A stretch of 64,000 nt of DNA from Macrosoma leucophasiata (Eukaryota > Arthropoda > Insecta > Lepidoptera > Hedylidae), in NCBI GenBank assembly GCA_036365455.1, contig JAWQUS010000011.1, positions 6,034,001 through 6,098,000 of the forward strand. Reading direction: 5' to 3'. A program made the translations under genes and the position numbers. Shown here piece by piece: positions 1-10,298 of the stretch. The notes under the pieces were generated by a model. The model made no database searches and was not told the DNA's origin. It saw only the letters and a list, made by a program, of their open reading frames with translations. The stretch's first letter is position 1; every line of letters starts with the position of its first letter.

Positions 1-179
1 TAAAATATTATAATGTAAATATATTGGCGTAATCCTAATTATCCGATTAAAGCGGCGTAAGATCTACACCAAGATTTATAGAAATGGCAGCTTTTACCAG
101 CAACTTTGTTTGCGTGAATGTAAGTGCATGCGTTGAAGCAAACATGTGATGTCAGTTTTCCATTTTTTGGAAACAACCA

Positions 180-305
180 GAAAATAGAAAAATCTCAATA
201 ACAACCAGGAATAAAGGCTCAGGACCTTTATCTATGATATCTCCCAACCCGGGGATTGAACCCAGACAGTGTAGCAGTAGCAGCCTGCTACCACAAGACA
301 ACTTA
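180..305 (-). mobile_element. SINE family A, 5' (head) fragment
   Basis: Read on the minus strand, this keeps the tRNA-derived head of family A: an A-box-like stretch near 285-300 and a degenerate B box (complement of ggggattgaaccc, 250-262). The 3' two thirds are missing. It is diverged from the better copies at 12.5 and 52 kb. Confidence 0.65.
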
Positions 306-1148
306 AGAAGTTAAATAAATAATGTATTATTAATAAGTAATATTTACATATTCTAATCATCAATCAATATCTTAGAACACACAATTTTTATTTTGCATTT
401 TTTTTTCAAAACTTTTAAATTAGATCTTCATACTAATGAGATGAATATTGTTTCCAACTTGTCAGTGTACAGATGAAAGGAAAGAAAACAAATAAACGAG
501 ACCTTTGCTAAATGATTAATTAATTACGATCAAAACTTTTACAATTATCTCTCAATAGCCGTGACCGTAATGCCGTCTTACAAATTTTCGTGAACTTGTT
601 TCTTTAATGAACCTTAGAGCGTCAAACTTTAATTACTATTAATAGATTGCAATAATCAATTGAAAAAAAAATGAATTAAAATTTATTAAACAAATAGGAA
701 AAAATTGTTTCGCGATCATACATACACATACATCTTGCAGAAACGAACTTTGTTAACTAAAAGAAAAAAAAAGTTTTTTTTTTTTGGTAATTTTATGTTT
801 GTATTACTACTAATTGAACTACAAGAACTACAAATTGTTTTAAGCTTTCACGATTTGTACTCATATCTTTATATTGTAAACGGGACTTAATCGCGTACTA
901 TTTTAATCGAAGTATTTATTTGTTAATAGCAGCAGTTAAGAATCGTTAGGTGAACAAGTCAGCGATTGCGGAGCATCTATTGGAATCGGGACGGAAAAAT
1001 TTTGGTCGTGTATTTTATGTAAATTCTAATTCAATAATTTTAATGTATACACATATAGGAACATGTAAAGCAATAGTAAATGATGCGTGCAAATCCATAC
1101 CATAAAAACATAAATACATACTGTCAGATATATACATTATCATTATAT
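306..1148. other. Unassigned AT-rich stretch
   Basis: No repeat family or gene is recognised. The sequence is AT-rich with long A and T runs (for example around 665 and 772-786). The short frame at 705-890 is low-complexity and reads through those runs, so it is not taken as a gene. Confidence 0.5.
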
Positions 1149-1150
1149 TA

Positions 1151-2424
1151 GGCTGTGGAAAAAGCATTATAGTATGTATGAACTTGTAATAAAATCTCTT
1201 TGGCTGTAGTATTTGTATCTGGCTGGTTTTGGTATCATTGAAAGTTAAAATTTTAAAGAACATAATTCCAAATTAAAATTAGGCAAATGTGTGATTTTCA
1301 TTTGTTTTTCGTACTGTCAAGATGAGTGAATCTAATGAAGAAAATCGATACATTTTAAAATTTTACTACAAAAAAAAAGGTAAAAATGCAACGCAAGCAG
1401 TGAAAAAAATTTGCGATGTTTATGGACCTAGTGCAGTGTCTGTGAGAGTAGCACAAATTTGGTTTAAGCGTTTTCAATCCGGAAATTTTGATGTCAAAGA
1501 TGCACCTCGCTCTGGTCGCCCTATTACGGATAAAATGGATGCCATTTTTTAAAAAGTGGAGCAAGATCGACATGTCAGTAGTTACGACGTAGCTGAAGAA
1601 CTGAGAATTGATCACAAAACAGTTTTGGCGCATTTGAAAAAAGCTGGGTACAAAAATAAGCTCGATATTTGGGTACCTCACGAGCTCACTGAAAGAAACC
1701 TAATGAACCGTGTACTCATTTGTGATTCTTTATTACGACGTAATGAAACCGAATCATTTTTGAAGAAGCTTATAACTGGTGATGAAAAGTGGATCACGTA
1801 CGACAAGAACTTGCGAAAAAGGTCGTGGTCAAAGGCCGGTCAGGCTTCACAGACTGTGGCGAAACCCGGGATAACTCGCAATAAGGTGATGTTGAGTGTG
1901 TGGTGGGATTGGAAGGGCATTATTCATTATGAGCTATTACCACCAGGCAGGACTATCGATTCTGAACTCTACTGCGAACAACTGATGAGATTAAAGCAAG
2001 AAGTTGAGAGAAAGCGGCCGGAATTGATCAACAGAAGGGGTGTGGTGTTTCATCATGATAACGCTAGACCTCACACATCTATAGCCACTCAGCAAAAATT
2101 AAGAGAGTTTGGCTGGGAGGTGTTAATGCATCCGCCGTATAGTCCTGACCTTGCACCTTCAGATTTCCACCTGTTTCGGTCTCTTCAGAATTATATATGC
2201 AATGTTAGGTTAACATCACGAGAGGACTGCCAAATCCACTTGTCGCGGTATTTTGATAAGAAGTCCCAAAAATTTTATAGCAATGGGATCATGTCCCTAC
2301 CTACAAGATGGCAAAAGGTTATCGAACAAAATGGTACATACATACTTTAGTTAAATTTAAATAAACTGTATTAAAAAATGTTTTGAATTATCTTAAAAAA
2401 TGCGAAGAAACTTTTTCCCCAACC
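1151..2424 (+). mobile_element. mariner transposon, nearly full length (copy 1)
   Basis: A complete mariner-family element of 1274 bp. It is flanked by the TA dinucleotide duplication typical of the family (1149-1150 and 2425-2426). Its ends are imperfect inverted repeats: GGCTGTGGAAAAAG on the left against GGTTGGGGAAAAAG read inward from the right. One transposase gene fills most of it. Copy 2 (18837-20116, minus strand) is closely similar over its whole length, so both came from the same subfamily. The left end is more diverged than the right. Confidence 0.95.
1322..2350 (+). pseudogene. mariner transposase with one premature stop
   Basis: DD34D transposase that would cut and paste the element by binding its inverted ends in the nucleus. 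The frame is open for 342 codons except one TAA at codon 77 (1550-1552), where copy 2 has a glutamate codon (GAA to TAA). Residues 1-110 form the helix-turn-helix DNA-binding region. The WVPHEL linker is at residues 117-122. The catalytic aspartates are D154 (in TGDEKW), D246 (in HHDNARPH) and D281 (after YSPDLAP), with 34 residues between the last two. The length fits the family norm of about 345. The start is the ATG opening MSESNEE, shared with copy 2. With the stop it cannot make full-length enzyme, although residues after 77 stay in frame and undamaged. Confidence 0.95.
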
Positions 2425-2570
2425 TATTACATTCCTTTCGTAGCTTGCGTAGCGCCCGCTACGAGTTCCGTAGACTCGTAGCACCTTGACACAAATACTG
2501 ACTTCCTATTGCCGTTGCCGTGCCGTTTTCCGTGGTCAATTAACTAATAAATTCTTACAATAACAACAAT

Positions 2571-2751
2571 ATATGTACGGCCCTGTAATTTCCGGCACAG
2601 AGGCATAACACCTTAGGCCTCAGGAGTGGCAACGCATCTGCATTTTGACCTTGGTCTTCATGTGGGTGTCTATAGGCTGCAGTAATCACTTAACATCAAT
2701 GTGAACTGCATGCTTGTTCGCCAAGCCCATTACACATAAAAAAAAAAAAGT
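2571..2751 (+). mobile_element. Repeat family B, 3' half
   Basis: Starts at the internal motif tacggccctgtaatttccgg and runs to the A-rich tail (2739-2750), so it is truncated at the 5' side. It lies 146 bp after the mariner 3' end. Confidence 0.8.
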
Positions 2752-2822
2752 TTGGCAAGTCAGTTTTCATTACAATAGTCCCATGTATTCTGCGGGGTCT
2801 GTCTGTGTCTGTATTAACTATT

Positions 2823-3120
2823 GATGCAGTCCGAGAGAGGTCTACGCTGAGGTCCTGGGTTCGATTCCCAGGTAGGGGGTTATCAGAGATAATGGTGTTA
2901 AGTCCTTTATCTCTGGTTCTATTGGGATTTTTCCATTTTCTGGAAATTACCCAGTACCTCGAATTTTGGTAATGTGCCCGGAGGTGTCAACAGGCTCGCC
3001 ACGCCGTTACATGGGCCAAAACGTAACCGGCGAATCGTGGGTATTTGCATGTATGATTGAATGCATGCATTTACCTCTGCCTACCCCCTCGGGGAGGGAA
3101 TACAGGCGTGAAGTTACGTT
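2823..3120 (+). mobile_element. SINE family A, nearly full length
   Basis: The B box (GGTTCGATTCC, about 2859-2869) is intact and the A-box region is damaged. The body runs through the conserved 'ccaaaacgtaaccggcgaat' segment to the 'gcgtgaagttacg' 3' end. It follows family B directly, as also happens elsewhere in the window. Confidence 0.8.
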
Positions 3121-3294
3121 TTTCATACTAGCAATAAAACTTAAATAAGACCCACAAAAGATCAAGCTAAAAATATTACTGACTATTGACGATTGACAAC
3201 AGAATGGAAGATACCCAAATTATTCTAAATCAAAACACAAAAATCTTATCAAGCAAAAGCAAAAATTCCAAATATCCATTTCACAGCGAACAAT

Positions 3295-3512
3295 GACGGC
3301 ACAGCACTACGAAACACAATTGGACAACTTCGAATGCCTATCGCAAATAAAACACGTGGACAAAAATAGAGCCGTGTCACCCATCACAATGCTTACGTTC
3401 GTGTGATGAACGACGACATATCGGTAACTAATAAGTTGTTGATACGGAGTGACAACGTGAGAAAAACCCATTAGTTGGGTGTGCGAATTGACCACTGGGA
3501 TACACTATAGTA
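3295..3512 (+). repeat. Local repeat family G, copy 1
   Basis: Nearly the same 215 bp occurs at 4431-4675, with shorter and older copies at 6040-6180 and 6880-7070. Shared marks are gtgtcacccatcacaatgct and the block 'gttgttgatacggagtgaca'. There is no coding frame common to the copies and no visible terminal repeat, so the class is unknown. Confidence 0.7.
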
Positions 3513-4012
3513 CGATTATGTAATTTGTTGGTATTCAAGTACGTATAATTTTTTATTTTTGTTTTTGTTTAGTTTAACCTGTTTTATCTACTTATATAAT
3601 AAATATAATATAACTTATTTGCACTTATGTATCGGTTTATTCCTAGTAAGTATTAATTATATTGATATAGACTGATATCCGTGTCCCACCAACTAGTTTC
3701 CAGTTGAAAACCAGCGTCAGGCTCCGGCTTGACATTTTGCTGAACTGGGAACTATTTGGTGCAGCCGTGAGATCTTGTTTTATTTTTCTACTGTTACAAG
3801 GTACCTATTTCTTTTTATATTAACAGTGTTCTTTCTTTTTTTTTTGTGTTTTAATGTCAATGATTTCATAAATGTTGTTTTTTTTTGTCGTACCAACTTA
3901 CTTATATTTTAAATGTTTAATTTTTTTTCTATTGCTTTTTTATGCAGTACTTGATCGGCTGCGCCAATAAATGTTTTTTCTTCTTCTTCTTCTTACGATA
4001 TGACGATGAAAT
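3513..4012. other. Spacer with family Q piece and (TTC)n
   Basis: Mostly unassigned AT-rich sequence. At 3678-3785 lies a GC-richer piece around 'gttgaaaaccagcgtcagg' whose inverted relative is at 33225-33350. A (TTC)5-type microsatellite is at 3978-3994, just after a possible AATAAA (3966-3971), which may be the tail of a LINE. Confidence 0.4.
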
Positions 4013-4039
4013 GATACAGGTGGAGTAGGTTATTACAAC

Positions 4040-4212
4040 ATACAAGAAAAATGATGGTGCGGTTAAAAGTCTTAGGAATCGGCGTGCATGTATGAAGAGA
4101 ATGATGAAGGTAGATGAGGCACGAGAGGTATGTTAGGACCGGGATATCTGGCGCTCAACACTCTCTGCTTATCCCGTAAGAGACCTGGCGTGAAGATACA
4201 TACATACACAAG
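4040..4212 (+). pseudogene. RTE-like LINE reverse transcriptase, C-terminal remnant
   Basis: One frame reads ACMKRMMKVDEAREVC, a stop codon, then DRDIWRSTLSAYPVRDLA and a natural-looking stop, followed by a (TACA)n-like tail. This resembles the extreme C-terminus of RTE-class LINE ORF2 proteins. A second copy of the same tail is at 59255-59595 on the minus strand, without the stop before DIWRSTLS. It is a 5'-truncated, dead insertion. Confidence 0.65.
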
Positions 4213-4430
4213 ACAAAAAAAATACGAACTTCAAAAATGCATCACCAAAATGGGAAAAAATAACAAAATACAGATTTTATCCCAAAGAGCAAAGTACGTC
4301 ATACTTTTCGAATATATAGAAGCCATGCATAGATCTTTAGTTGGCGTAATTGGCGGCATAACAGTGGTTACGAATAAAGTAACTTCAATGTAGTTGTTTA
4401 TATAGAAATACTGTAGAATGCAATAGTTGT

Positions 4431-4675
4431 TGAGAAGTACTACGAAACACAATCGGACACCTCCGCATGCCTATCGCAAATAAAACACGTGGACAAAAAT
4501 AGAGCCGTGTCACCCATCACAATGCTCACGTTCGTCTGGTGAACGGCGACATATCTGTAACTAATGAGTTGTTGATACGGAGTGACAACGTGAGAAAAAC
4601 CCATTAGTTGCGTGTGCGAATAGTCCACAGGGAAACCATATGTTTCGATGTAATAATAAAAGGTGGAGGTAATTG
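4431..4675 (+). repeat. Local repeat family G, copy 2
   Basis: High similarity to 3295-3512 over about 215 bp. It extends further 3' through 'ccatatgtttcgatgtaata' to a 'ggtggag' motif that also appears in copy 3 and near 4020. Confidence 0.7.
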
Positions 4676-4721
4676 TAGGGTTAAATGAACTAGCTGCCCG
4701 GTTTTGCAAGGGTATGTTTTT

Positions 4722-4925
4722 TGACGATCCGGTTAGTCCAGCGGTGTGAGATAACCGTTTGATACGAAGGGTCGCGGGTTCGACCCCCACACCGGGACAA
4801 ATGACCTACAGATATTTGTTTCGGGTCTGGGTGTTTGTGTATGTGTTGTATGTGTACAACGGCACCCACGACACAGGTTTATACCTACTGTGGGGCTGTG
4901 AATGTAAGCGTATTTTTTTTATACG
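4722..4925 (+). mobile_element. SINE family H (tRNA-headed)
   Basis: A tRNA-like head with A box TTAGTCCAGCGG (4733-4744) and B box GGTTCGACCCC (4777-4787) can be read as an internal RNA polymerase III promoter. The body continues through 'gatatttgtttcgggtctg' to 'gtgaatgtaagcgtatttt'. A second copy is at 57898-58065, minus strand. The head keeps an acceptor-like ccggt...accggg pairing. Confidence 0.8.
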
Positions 4926-5341
4926 CAGCACTAAGTTACATATCACCATGCTTGACAGGCGGATCGGAAATCGCAGTGGCGGTTGTATTATCGCGGGACG
5001 CAGCTGCTCACTCACTTTGTCACTTTACTATCGCCTCATTGGAATAGTTTGACCGTCATTGTTCGGTTGTTTGACTGAACAAGCGGAAGAAATCTCTCAC
5101 ACTAGTGGACGATGGGATTGCTCAACCCATTCCCTGTCCCATATATCACATGTGTCCATTTGCATTGTTTTGATTATTGTGTCTGCTTAAGGGACAGTGA
5201 ACGTGTTAATATTTACATGCGCGGCAGAAAAGAACATACTGATTTATGCATGCACGGGTATCGCTCGTATCTTATAACAGGAGAATTACATTCTAATGCG
5301 ACACTTTTTGGCGTTAAAGACTCATAAAGATTCATACGTAC
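4926..5341. other. Unassigned stretch
   Basis: Near-average base composition with several overlapping short frames on both strands, none with recognisable protein sequence. No repeat match was seen elsewhere in the window. Confidence 0.4.
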
Positions 5342-5590
5342 TGGTGATAGGCGTAGGCACCACCGCACTACCTAATATACTTGCCGCTAAATTGTAGTAT
5401 TCAGTACTATCGTGTTCCGGTCAGTTGGTGATGTGCGGCCCTGCAATTTCCACCAGAGAGGCATAGCAGTTTAGGCCTCAGGAGTGGTTACGCATGTGCA
5501 TTTTGACCTTGGTCTTTGTGTGGATAGTCTATAGCCTGCAGTCATCACTTAACATCAATGTGAACTGCATGCTTGTTTGCCACTTCCATA
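5342..5590 (+). mobile_element. Repeat family B, almost full length
   Basis: Contains both halves of B: the 5' part (gcgtaggcaccaccgc ... cgtgttccggtca) and the 3' part ending gaactgcatgcttgtttgcc. The first 25 bp or so and the A tail are degraded. Confidence 0.85.
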
Positions 5591-5942
5591 CTTATACATC
5601 TATATAAATAACAAAATTGGAGTGTCTGTTTGTAATATTAAAATAACTGCTTTTTACTAAATGCATATGTTTGCATACACGGTACATATTCCAAAACCAT
5701 ATTTTTTACAATTTTTGTCTGTCTGTCTGTCCGTCCGTCCGTCCGTCTGTCTGTCTGTCTGTTTGTACCGGATAATCTCGGAAACGGCTTGACCGATTTT
5801 AAGGGGATTTTCACTGGCAGAGCGGACGTAATATGAAGTAACTTAGGTAACTTTTATATTAGCTGCGCCCACGACTTCGTCCGGGTAGATACTGAACAAT
5901 CATAAATTCTCACGCGGACGAAGTCGCGGGCACAGCTAGTAA
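5591..5942 (+). mobile_element. Helitron-like (Lep1-type) non-autonomous element
   Basis: Ends in a GC-rich inverted structure: 'cccacgacttcgtccg' (about 5868) pairs with 'cggacgaagtcgcgggc' (about 5917), followed by a terminal CTAGT. Small Lep1-like Helitron derivatives of Lepidoptera end like this and often enclose a microsatellite. Here a (GTCT/GTCC)n tract lies at 5717-5762. The text 'cggcttgaccgatttt' after it is typical of these elements. There is no coding capacity. Confidence 0.7.
5717..5762. repeat. (GTCT)n/(GTCC)n microsatellite
   Basis: About eleven tetranucleotide units, with a central block of GTCC units between GTCT units. It is internal to the Lep1-type element. Confidence 0.9.
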
Positions 5943-6039
5943 TACATTTAAAAAAATACGTCCATCCTTACAGAAACATTTATAATATTAATAAGAACTT
6001 AACAGGCTTCGTGATAAAAACTTTAATGATGTTGCATTA

Positions 6040-6180
6040 CTGAAAGGAGGAAGTAACTGATGAGTTGTTGATACAGAGTGACAACGTGAAAAACCCATTA
6101 GTTGCGTGTGAGAACAGTTCAGAGGGATGCCATATGTTACTAAATGATTATAGAGGTGGAGTAGGTAATTACAATATACA
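6040..6180 (+). repeat. Local repeat family G, copy 3 (partial)
   Basis: Keeps the 'gagttgttgata' to 'cccattagttgcgtgtg' block and the 3' 'gccatatgtt' to 'gtggagtaggt' end. The 5' half is missing. Confidence 0.65.
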
Positions 6181-6295
6181 AAAAGTAGCGTGTCTGTTTT
6201 GCTCATAATGAGCTTACTGCTTATATGTACAACGTGACTGGTGAATCATGGGACATATTAGTACAGGGTGCTCAATACTCGATTCTTGTCCAAAA

Positions 6296-6663
6296 TATAA
6301 TAATAACAATGGTAACCCATTATACGTCCCACTGCTGGGCACGAGTATCTCCTCTTTTTTGGGGGGAGGCCTGGAGCTTTCTCCACCATGCTGCTCCAAT
6401 GCGGATTGGTGGAGGTGGGTGGGCTAGTGGCCAACCCGCTGTCGGATGTTTTCAAACCGCCCATAAAGCCGACAAGGTTTAACGACTGTTCGATCTATCG
6501 ATAGCAACCGGGACCGACGGCTTAGCGTGCCCTCCGAAGCACAGAAACTCGCATTTAATTTGCCACTAGCGGTCAGCCATCACACTACCCGACCGCGCCC
6601 GTAGTGCTTAACCGAGTAGATCGCTTAAGATCTACACCAGCCGCCGGGTCATGCGCGCTTCAA
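6296..6663 (-). mobile_element. SINE family C, full length
   Basis: In the minus sense it starts gaagcgcgcatgacccggcgg, has the block 'gcgcggtcgggtagtgtgat', and ends 'cccagcagtgggacgtataa', 'tgggttaccattgttattatt'. The tRNA-like opening and ATT-rich 3' tail suggest a SINE. Close copies are at 33826-34196 and 46215-46572. Confidence 0.8.
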
Positions 6664-6879
6664 TTCAAAATTATATACTAATAAAAATTGATAAATAAAT
6701 ATATATACTAATTATGATTGATGACTGGAAAAAAGATATCTATTTCCCTACTTTCAATCGCCTTCCCCTCTTTCGTTCTTACAAGTGTAAGTATTATATT
6801 ATTAACTATAAACAAACTAATAATGCTATATTATTATATGCTATCATATTTAGAGCTGTATTTAACTTAAATTGTCGCC

Positions 6880-7070
6880 TTTAACCCTGTCACCCATCAC
6901 AATATTTACTTAGGTGCGAGTATCTGTAACAAATGAGTAAACTAAAGGGAGTGACAATGTGAAAATAACCCATTAGTTCTCGCGGGTTCAAACAAGTCTG
7001 GAGGGATTTCATATGTTCCATATAAGATTCCACATGACTGGTGCAAGCTATTATATGCGCTTTTATTGAA
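6880..7070 (+). repeat. Local repeat family G, copy 4 (diverged)
   Basis: Retains 'cctgtcacccatcacaata', 'gggagtgacaatgtgaaaat' and 'aacccattagttc', but is clearly older than copies 1 and 2. Confidence 0.55.
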
Positions 7071-7099
7071 TTCATAATTATACTAGCTGTTGCTTATAA

Positions 7100-7236
7100 T
7101 TTAGGGCCGTATATGACCGCCTGACCGGAACACGATGGCGTTGTACACTGTCATTTAGCGGTACGTGGATTAGGAAATGCGGTTGTGCTTACGCCCCTTA
7201 GGCGAGCATTGTTACAGGAGGTATGCCATCAGTAAA
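7100..7236 (-). mobile_element. Repeat family B, 5' half
   Basis: Minus-sense B sequence from 'ccggaacacgatggcg' (7120) to the diverged 5' end near 7236. The 3' half is absent. Confidence 0.65.
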
Positions 7237-7620
7237 AAAAATGCAAGCTCATAGACATATACGCAAAAAGGTAAAAATGTAGACGCGTCCATGAAGTCTA
7301 ACACCCATATTCTAAGTCGTAATCTCGACCTTAACTCAACTTTACTCAATGGAATTGGTATTCTTAGTTGTAACTAATAACGCCAACTCGACGTTCTCGG
7401 TAAGAAAGCAATTGTCAAACTCCAAGGTACGTCACGACCAACCTTGAAGTTACATTTGCGCCATATTCTTGCGCTCAATAAGTTTTTCGTGTAGGAACCG
7501 AGTTACGGAGGCATAACCTCCTAAAGTTACCTATTATTATTTTTATTATTTTAATTTTTTTTTCTTTGTAAGCTACAATTTTAAATTTACTTGCATTAGT
7601 ACACCCTTGATATTCTAATT

Positions 7621-7785
7621 TACACAGTTTCCTAAACCCAAAGGTTGTCTGGAAGAGATTGCAGTTTTGTGATAAGAACGCCTTTTGTATCGTCTATTTC
7701 TTCTATTTTTTGTCTCTTTAATGTATTGGTGTACAATAAAGTATAAATATAAATAAATAAATAAATAAAACCTCCGTTCCAGCTG
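7621..7785 (+). mobile_element. LINE 3' tail with polyadenylation signal
   Basis: The block 'cccaaaggttgtctggaaga' followed by a 'gataag...cgcc' motif, a T-rich stretch, 'tgtacaataaag' (poly(A) signal AATAAA at 7735-7740) and an (AAAT)n tail matches the 3' ends of a common lepidopteran LINE group. Relatives are at 10195-10298, 39146-39290 and 62694-62790. Confidence 0.65.
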
Positions 7786-7910
7786 ACGTTGCACCGTGAG
7801 GTGCCGGGAAGTCTGCAGCATCTTTCATTATAATTTTGTAATAAAATATTAGTTTTTAAAAACCCTAATTCCGCTAGCTAGAACATAACTACCGTCTGGA
7901 AATATAATTA

Positions 7911-8040
7911 CGTAACTTCACGCTTGTAATCCCCGAAGCGGGTGGCAGAGGTTAATGCATGCATTCAAGCATACATGCAAACACCCTCGATTCGCCTGTT
8001 ACGTTTTTGGCACATGTTACAGGTGCCGAGCCTGTTGTAA
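7911..8040 (-). mobile_element. SINE family A, 3' half
   Basis: Minus-sense family A from 'cgtaacttcacgc' to 'gttacaggtgccgagcctgt'. The tRNA head is missing, as expected for a 5'-truncated insertion. It lies inside the 7295-8256 element. Confidence 0.8.
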
Positions 8041-8256
8041 TTAAATACCATATTTTATAAATATAATTAAATACCATATTTTTCTATAAAAATGGATATT
8101 CATGACTATGAATTATCTATATGATAATCCATACACCTGAGTTACTGTCAAAATACAACCAAGAATATGGATTTCGAGGCGTCCTCATAAAGTATCTTAA
8201 GCTGAGTGTGAGTCAAGCAATGTTTCAAGGTATGTCTTAGAATATGGGTGTTAGTC

Positions 8257-8717
8257 TGTGGACAACAACAGGGATGGGCCCCCTGTCATAGACAGCAACG
8301 ACAATGACGACAGCAATGCCAATAGGCGGACGCACCCCATTAGTAGATGATGAATACAAATAAATATCAGGCGTAATTGTAAACACAAGTTAACAATACA
8401 AAAGCGAACAAAAACAAAATCGAATACAGATGCGATGTTACGTACACCTATAAGCGAAAGAAAGAAAAATGTCAACGGGAGTTATCGCCGGTTGTCGATT
8501 TATGCGCGTCCCTTCTCTTCTCAACAACAATATGTTACTACAGAAAGCAATTGCACTAACACAAGCTATAGACAAACAAAAGAAGTGTTATACGAATAGG
8601 AAGTGGAACGAGAAAATGGCTCACATGATTAATAAAGAAAACAAAAATATTTTTTTATGCTTTAGTGGTTTATTGGTAGTAAGCCACTGCTTCTTATCAA
8701 GTCCTTTAAAGTAAATA
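8257..8717. other. Unassigned stretch
   Basis: Includes an A/C-rich patch (about 8385-8430) and an 81-codon frame at 8469-8714 with no recognised domain. A short remnant resembling family A ('taatgtgcccggagatgt') follows at 8718. Confidence 0.4.
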
Positions 8718-8824
8718 GTAATGTGCCCGGAGATGTTTGTATGTATGCTTGAGTACTGAATTTATCTTCACCTATTCCTTCCGAAAATGTAATTCCGACA
8801 ATTTGTATTGGTCCGATCGAAGCT

Positions 8825-8872
8825 ACAAAAGCTGAAAAGCGACCGAAACGTCGGGTTCATTTTAAATAACCA
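8825..8872 (+). repeat. 'GACCGAAACGTCGGG' motif fragment
   Basis: The stretch 'gctgaaaagcgaccgaaacg' followed by tcgggttcattttaaataa recurs inverted at 24918-24968. Such 'gaccgaaacgtcg' motifs are known near the 3' ends of Penelope-like elements, so this may be the stub of one. No GIY-YIG or reverse-transcriptase sequence is visible nearby. Confidence 0.45.
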
Positions 8873-8954
8873 TTTATGTTTAATATACGCAAGACAAATT
8901 CGAAAACTAGTTTAACTGCAATGAGTGTAGCTCGTGATAACTTAAGTACATACT

Positions 8955-9185
8955 ATGTTTAATTGTGAAATTCAACCAATCGTGAAACTTAAAAAAAAAC
9001 GTCCCGCTGGTGCCCTCTATTTTTTTATTTTGAGCTCTGTTGTTGACATAGACGAACATACCACACAGTACTTTCACACTTTCAGTGCACTATCGTTCGA
9101 CACTGTTCTAAAGTACATTTTCATTGTGAAGCAATACTGAAACTGTCATGTACTTTTTGTAATACTTTCGAGGCAACTTAACACT
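8955..9185 (+). repeat. Direct repeat family L, copy 1
   Basis: About 200 bp, including 'ctctgttgttgacata', 'ccacacagtactttca' and 'cgttcgacactgttctaaag', repeated in the same orientation at 9484-9700. The frame at 8955-9140 is not conserved in copy 2, so it is treated as non-coding. Confidence 0.7.
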
Positions 9186-9280
9186 AGAAGGGCGGCAAAC
9201 TGGTAGAAAGTGTAGACAGAGCTAAATGAATGCGATCAAGCATACACTATATGTCAAACTGCGACGGTGATAATAATAAA

Positions 9281-9353
9281 CTGCGGAAATTGGAAAAATC
9301 CCAATAGCACCTACCCCATATAGCAGTAGTGGCCTGCTACCGCTAGGCTACTT
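9281..9353 (-). mobile_element. SINE family A, head fragment
   Basis: Minus-sense A-box region (cctagcggtagcaggcc complement, 9330-9350) plus the 'attgggatttttcca' piece. It sits between the two L copies. Confidence 0.6.
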
Positions 9354-9483
9354 AAATCCCGCTTTTTTAATTATTTTTATGTAAGTGCTCTATTTAAAAC
9401 TTATTCGATACTCAAGACAATGACTGGACCGCAGTGAAACAAATATGAAAATTTAAAACAAGCAGACTACTTTTACCGTGCTA

Positions 9484-9700
9484 ACATTATACAAAATTCA
9501 ACCATTCGTGAAACTTTCAAGAAAAACGTCCCGCGGGTGCTCTCTATATTTTCTTTCAACTCTGTTGTTGACATACCACACAGTACTTTCAAACTTTTAG
9601 TGCACTCACGTTCGACACTGTTCTAAAGTAAATTTTTATTGCGCCACATTATTGAAACTGTGATGAACTTATTGAAATACCAGGCGACGTGAAACTTAAT
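9484..9700 (+). repeat. Direct repeat family L, copy 2
   Basis: Aligns with 8955-9185 with small indels, e.g. loss of 'gacgaa' next to 'cataccacacagtacttt'. The spacing of about 530 bp suggests a local duplication or two insertions of one element. Confidence 0.7.
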
Positions 9701-10194
9701 AAGGTATTCTGTTACAGTTTGTACAGGGACTTAGGGGATTATGTAAGTATTTTACTTTTAACTAGGTGGACTGCATTAGCTATTTAAAGTTGCGGTATTC
9801 TTTTATGGATTTGCCGTTCTAGTATTGCCTAGAATATTTTAAGTTTTGCAGCTGAAACCCTTTTTATAAGTAGATTTATTACTGGAAATATTTACAGTGG
9901 TTGAACTTAAGAAACCCATAGTTAATACCTTCAAGTAGTCGGAATATAAATATTCATCAAAAACATAGAAGCACAGCTTTTCTCGCCTGTACAACAGTCA
10001 TGGGTTTAGATTGATCTTCTTGATTTTTGAAGATTATAGTGTGTATGGGAATTGTATTAAGAATATTTATTTACTATCTCACTGTCATGTGTATCACATA
10101 AATGTAAAGAAATTGTACACATTACTAATAAGATAATATATTCATAACTTTTACCACTCATGATTTCAGCATTTAGACTGGTATTGCACCTACA
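9701..10194. other. Unassigned stretch
   Basis: AT-rich; no gene or repeat was recognised. Confidence 0.4.
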
Positions 10195-10298
10195 TCGTCG
10201 CTCTCTTCATGACCCAAAGGTTGACAGGAAGAAAATGCCTAGTGGCATTAAGTCTGCATTAATGTACCATCTCTGTGCATAAAAAGAATAAATAAATA
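10195..10298 (+). mobile_element. LINE 3' tail
   Basis: 'cccaaaggttgacaggaaga', 'aatgcctagtggcattaagt' and an AATAAATAAATAA end match the 7621-7785 tail type. Only the last 100 bp remain. Confidence 0.6.

Larger units (their letters stand above)
7295..8256. mobile_element. Candidate TIR element with nested repeats
   Basis: The 21-bp end at 7295-7315 (gtctaacacccatattctaa plus g) is repeated exactly, inverted, at 8236-8256. Beyond these arms the similarity fades. Inside lie a LINE 3' tail (7621-7785) and a family A fragment (7911-8040). The simplest reading is a 0.6-0.7 kb terminal-inverted-repeat element enlarged by two retroposon insertions. I saw no transposase and no obvious target-site duplication. 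Confidence 0.55.

Noticed and set aside
45..75. Possible family C fragment ('gtaagatctacacc')
   Set aside because: Only about 15 bp match; too short to support.
1355..1681. Long minus-strand frame opposite the mariner gene (also 19581-19904)
   Set aside because: Antisense shadow of the transposase codons; both copies show it only because they are homologous.
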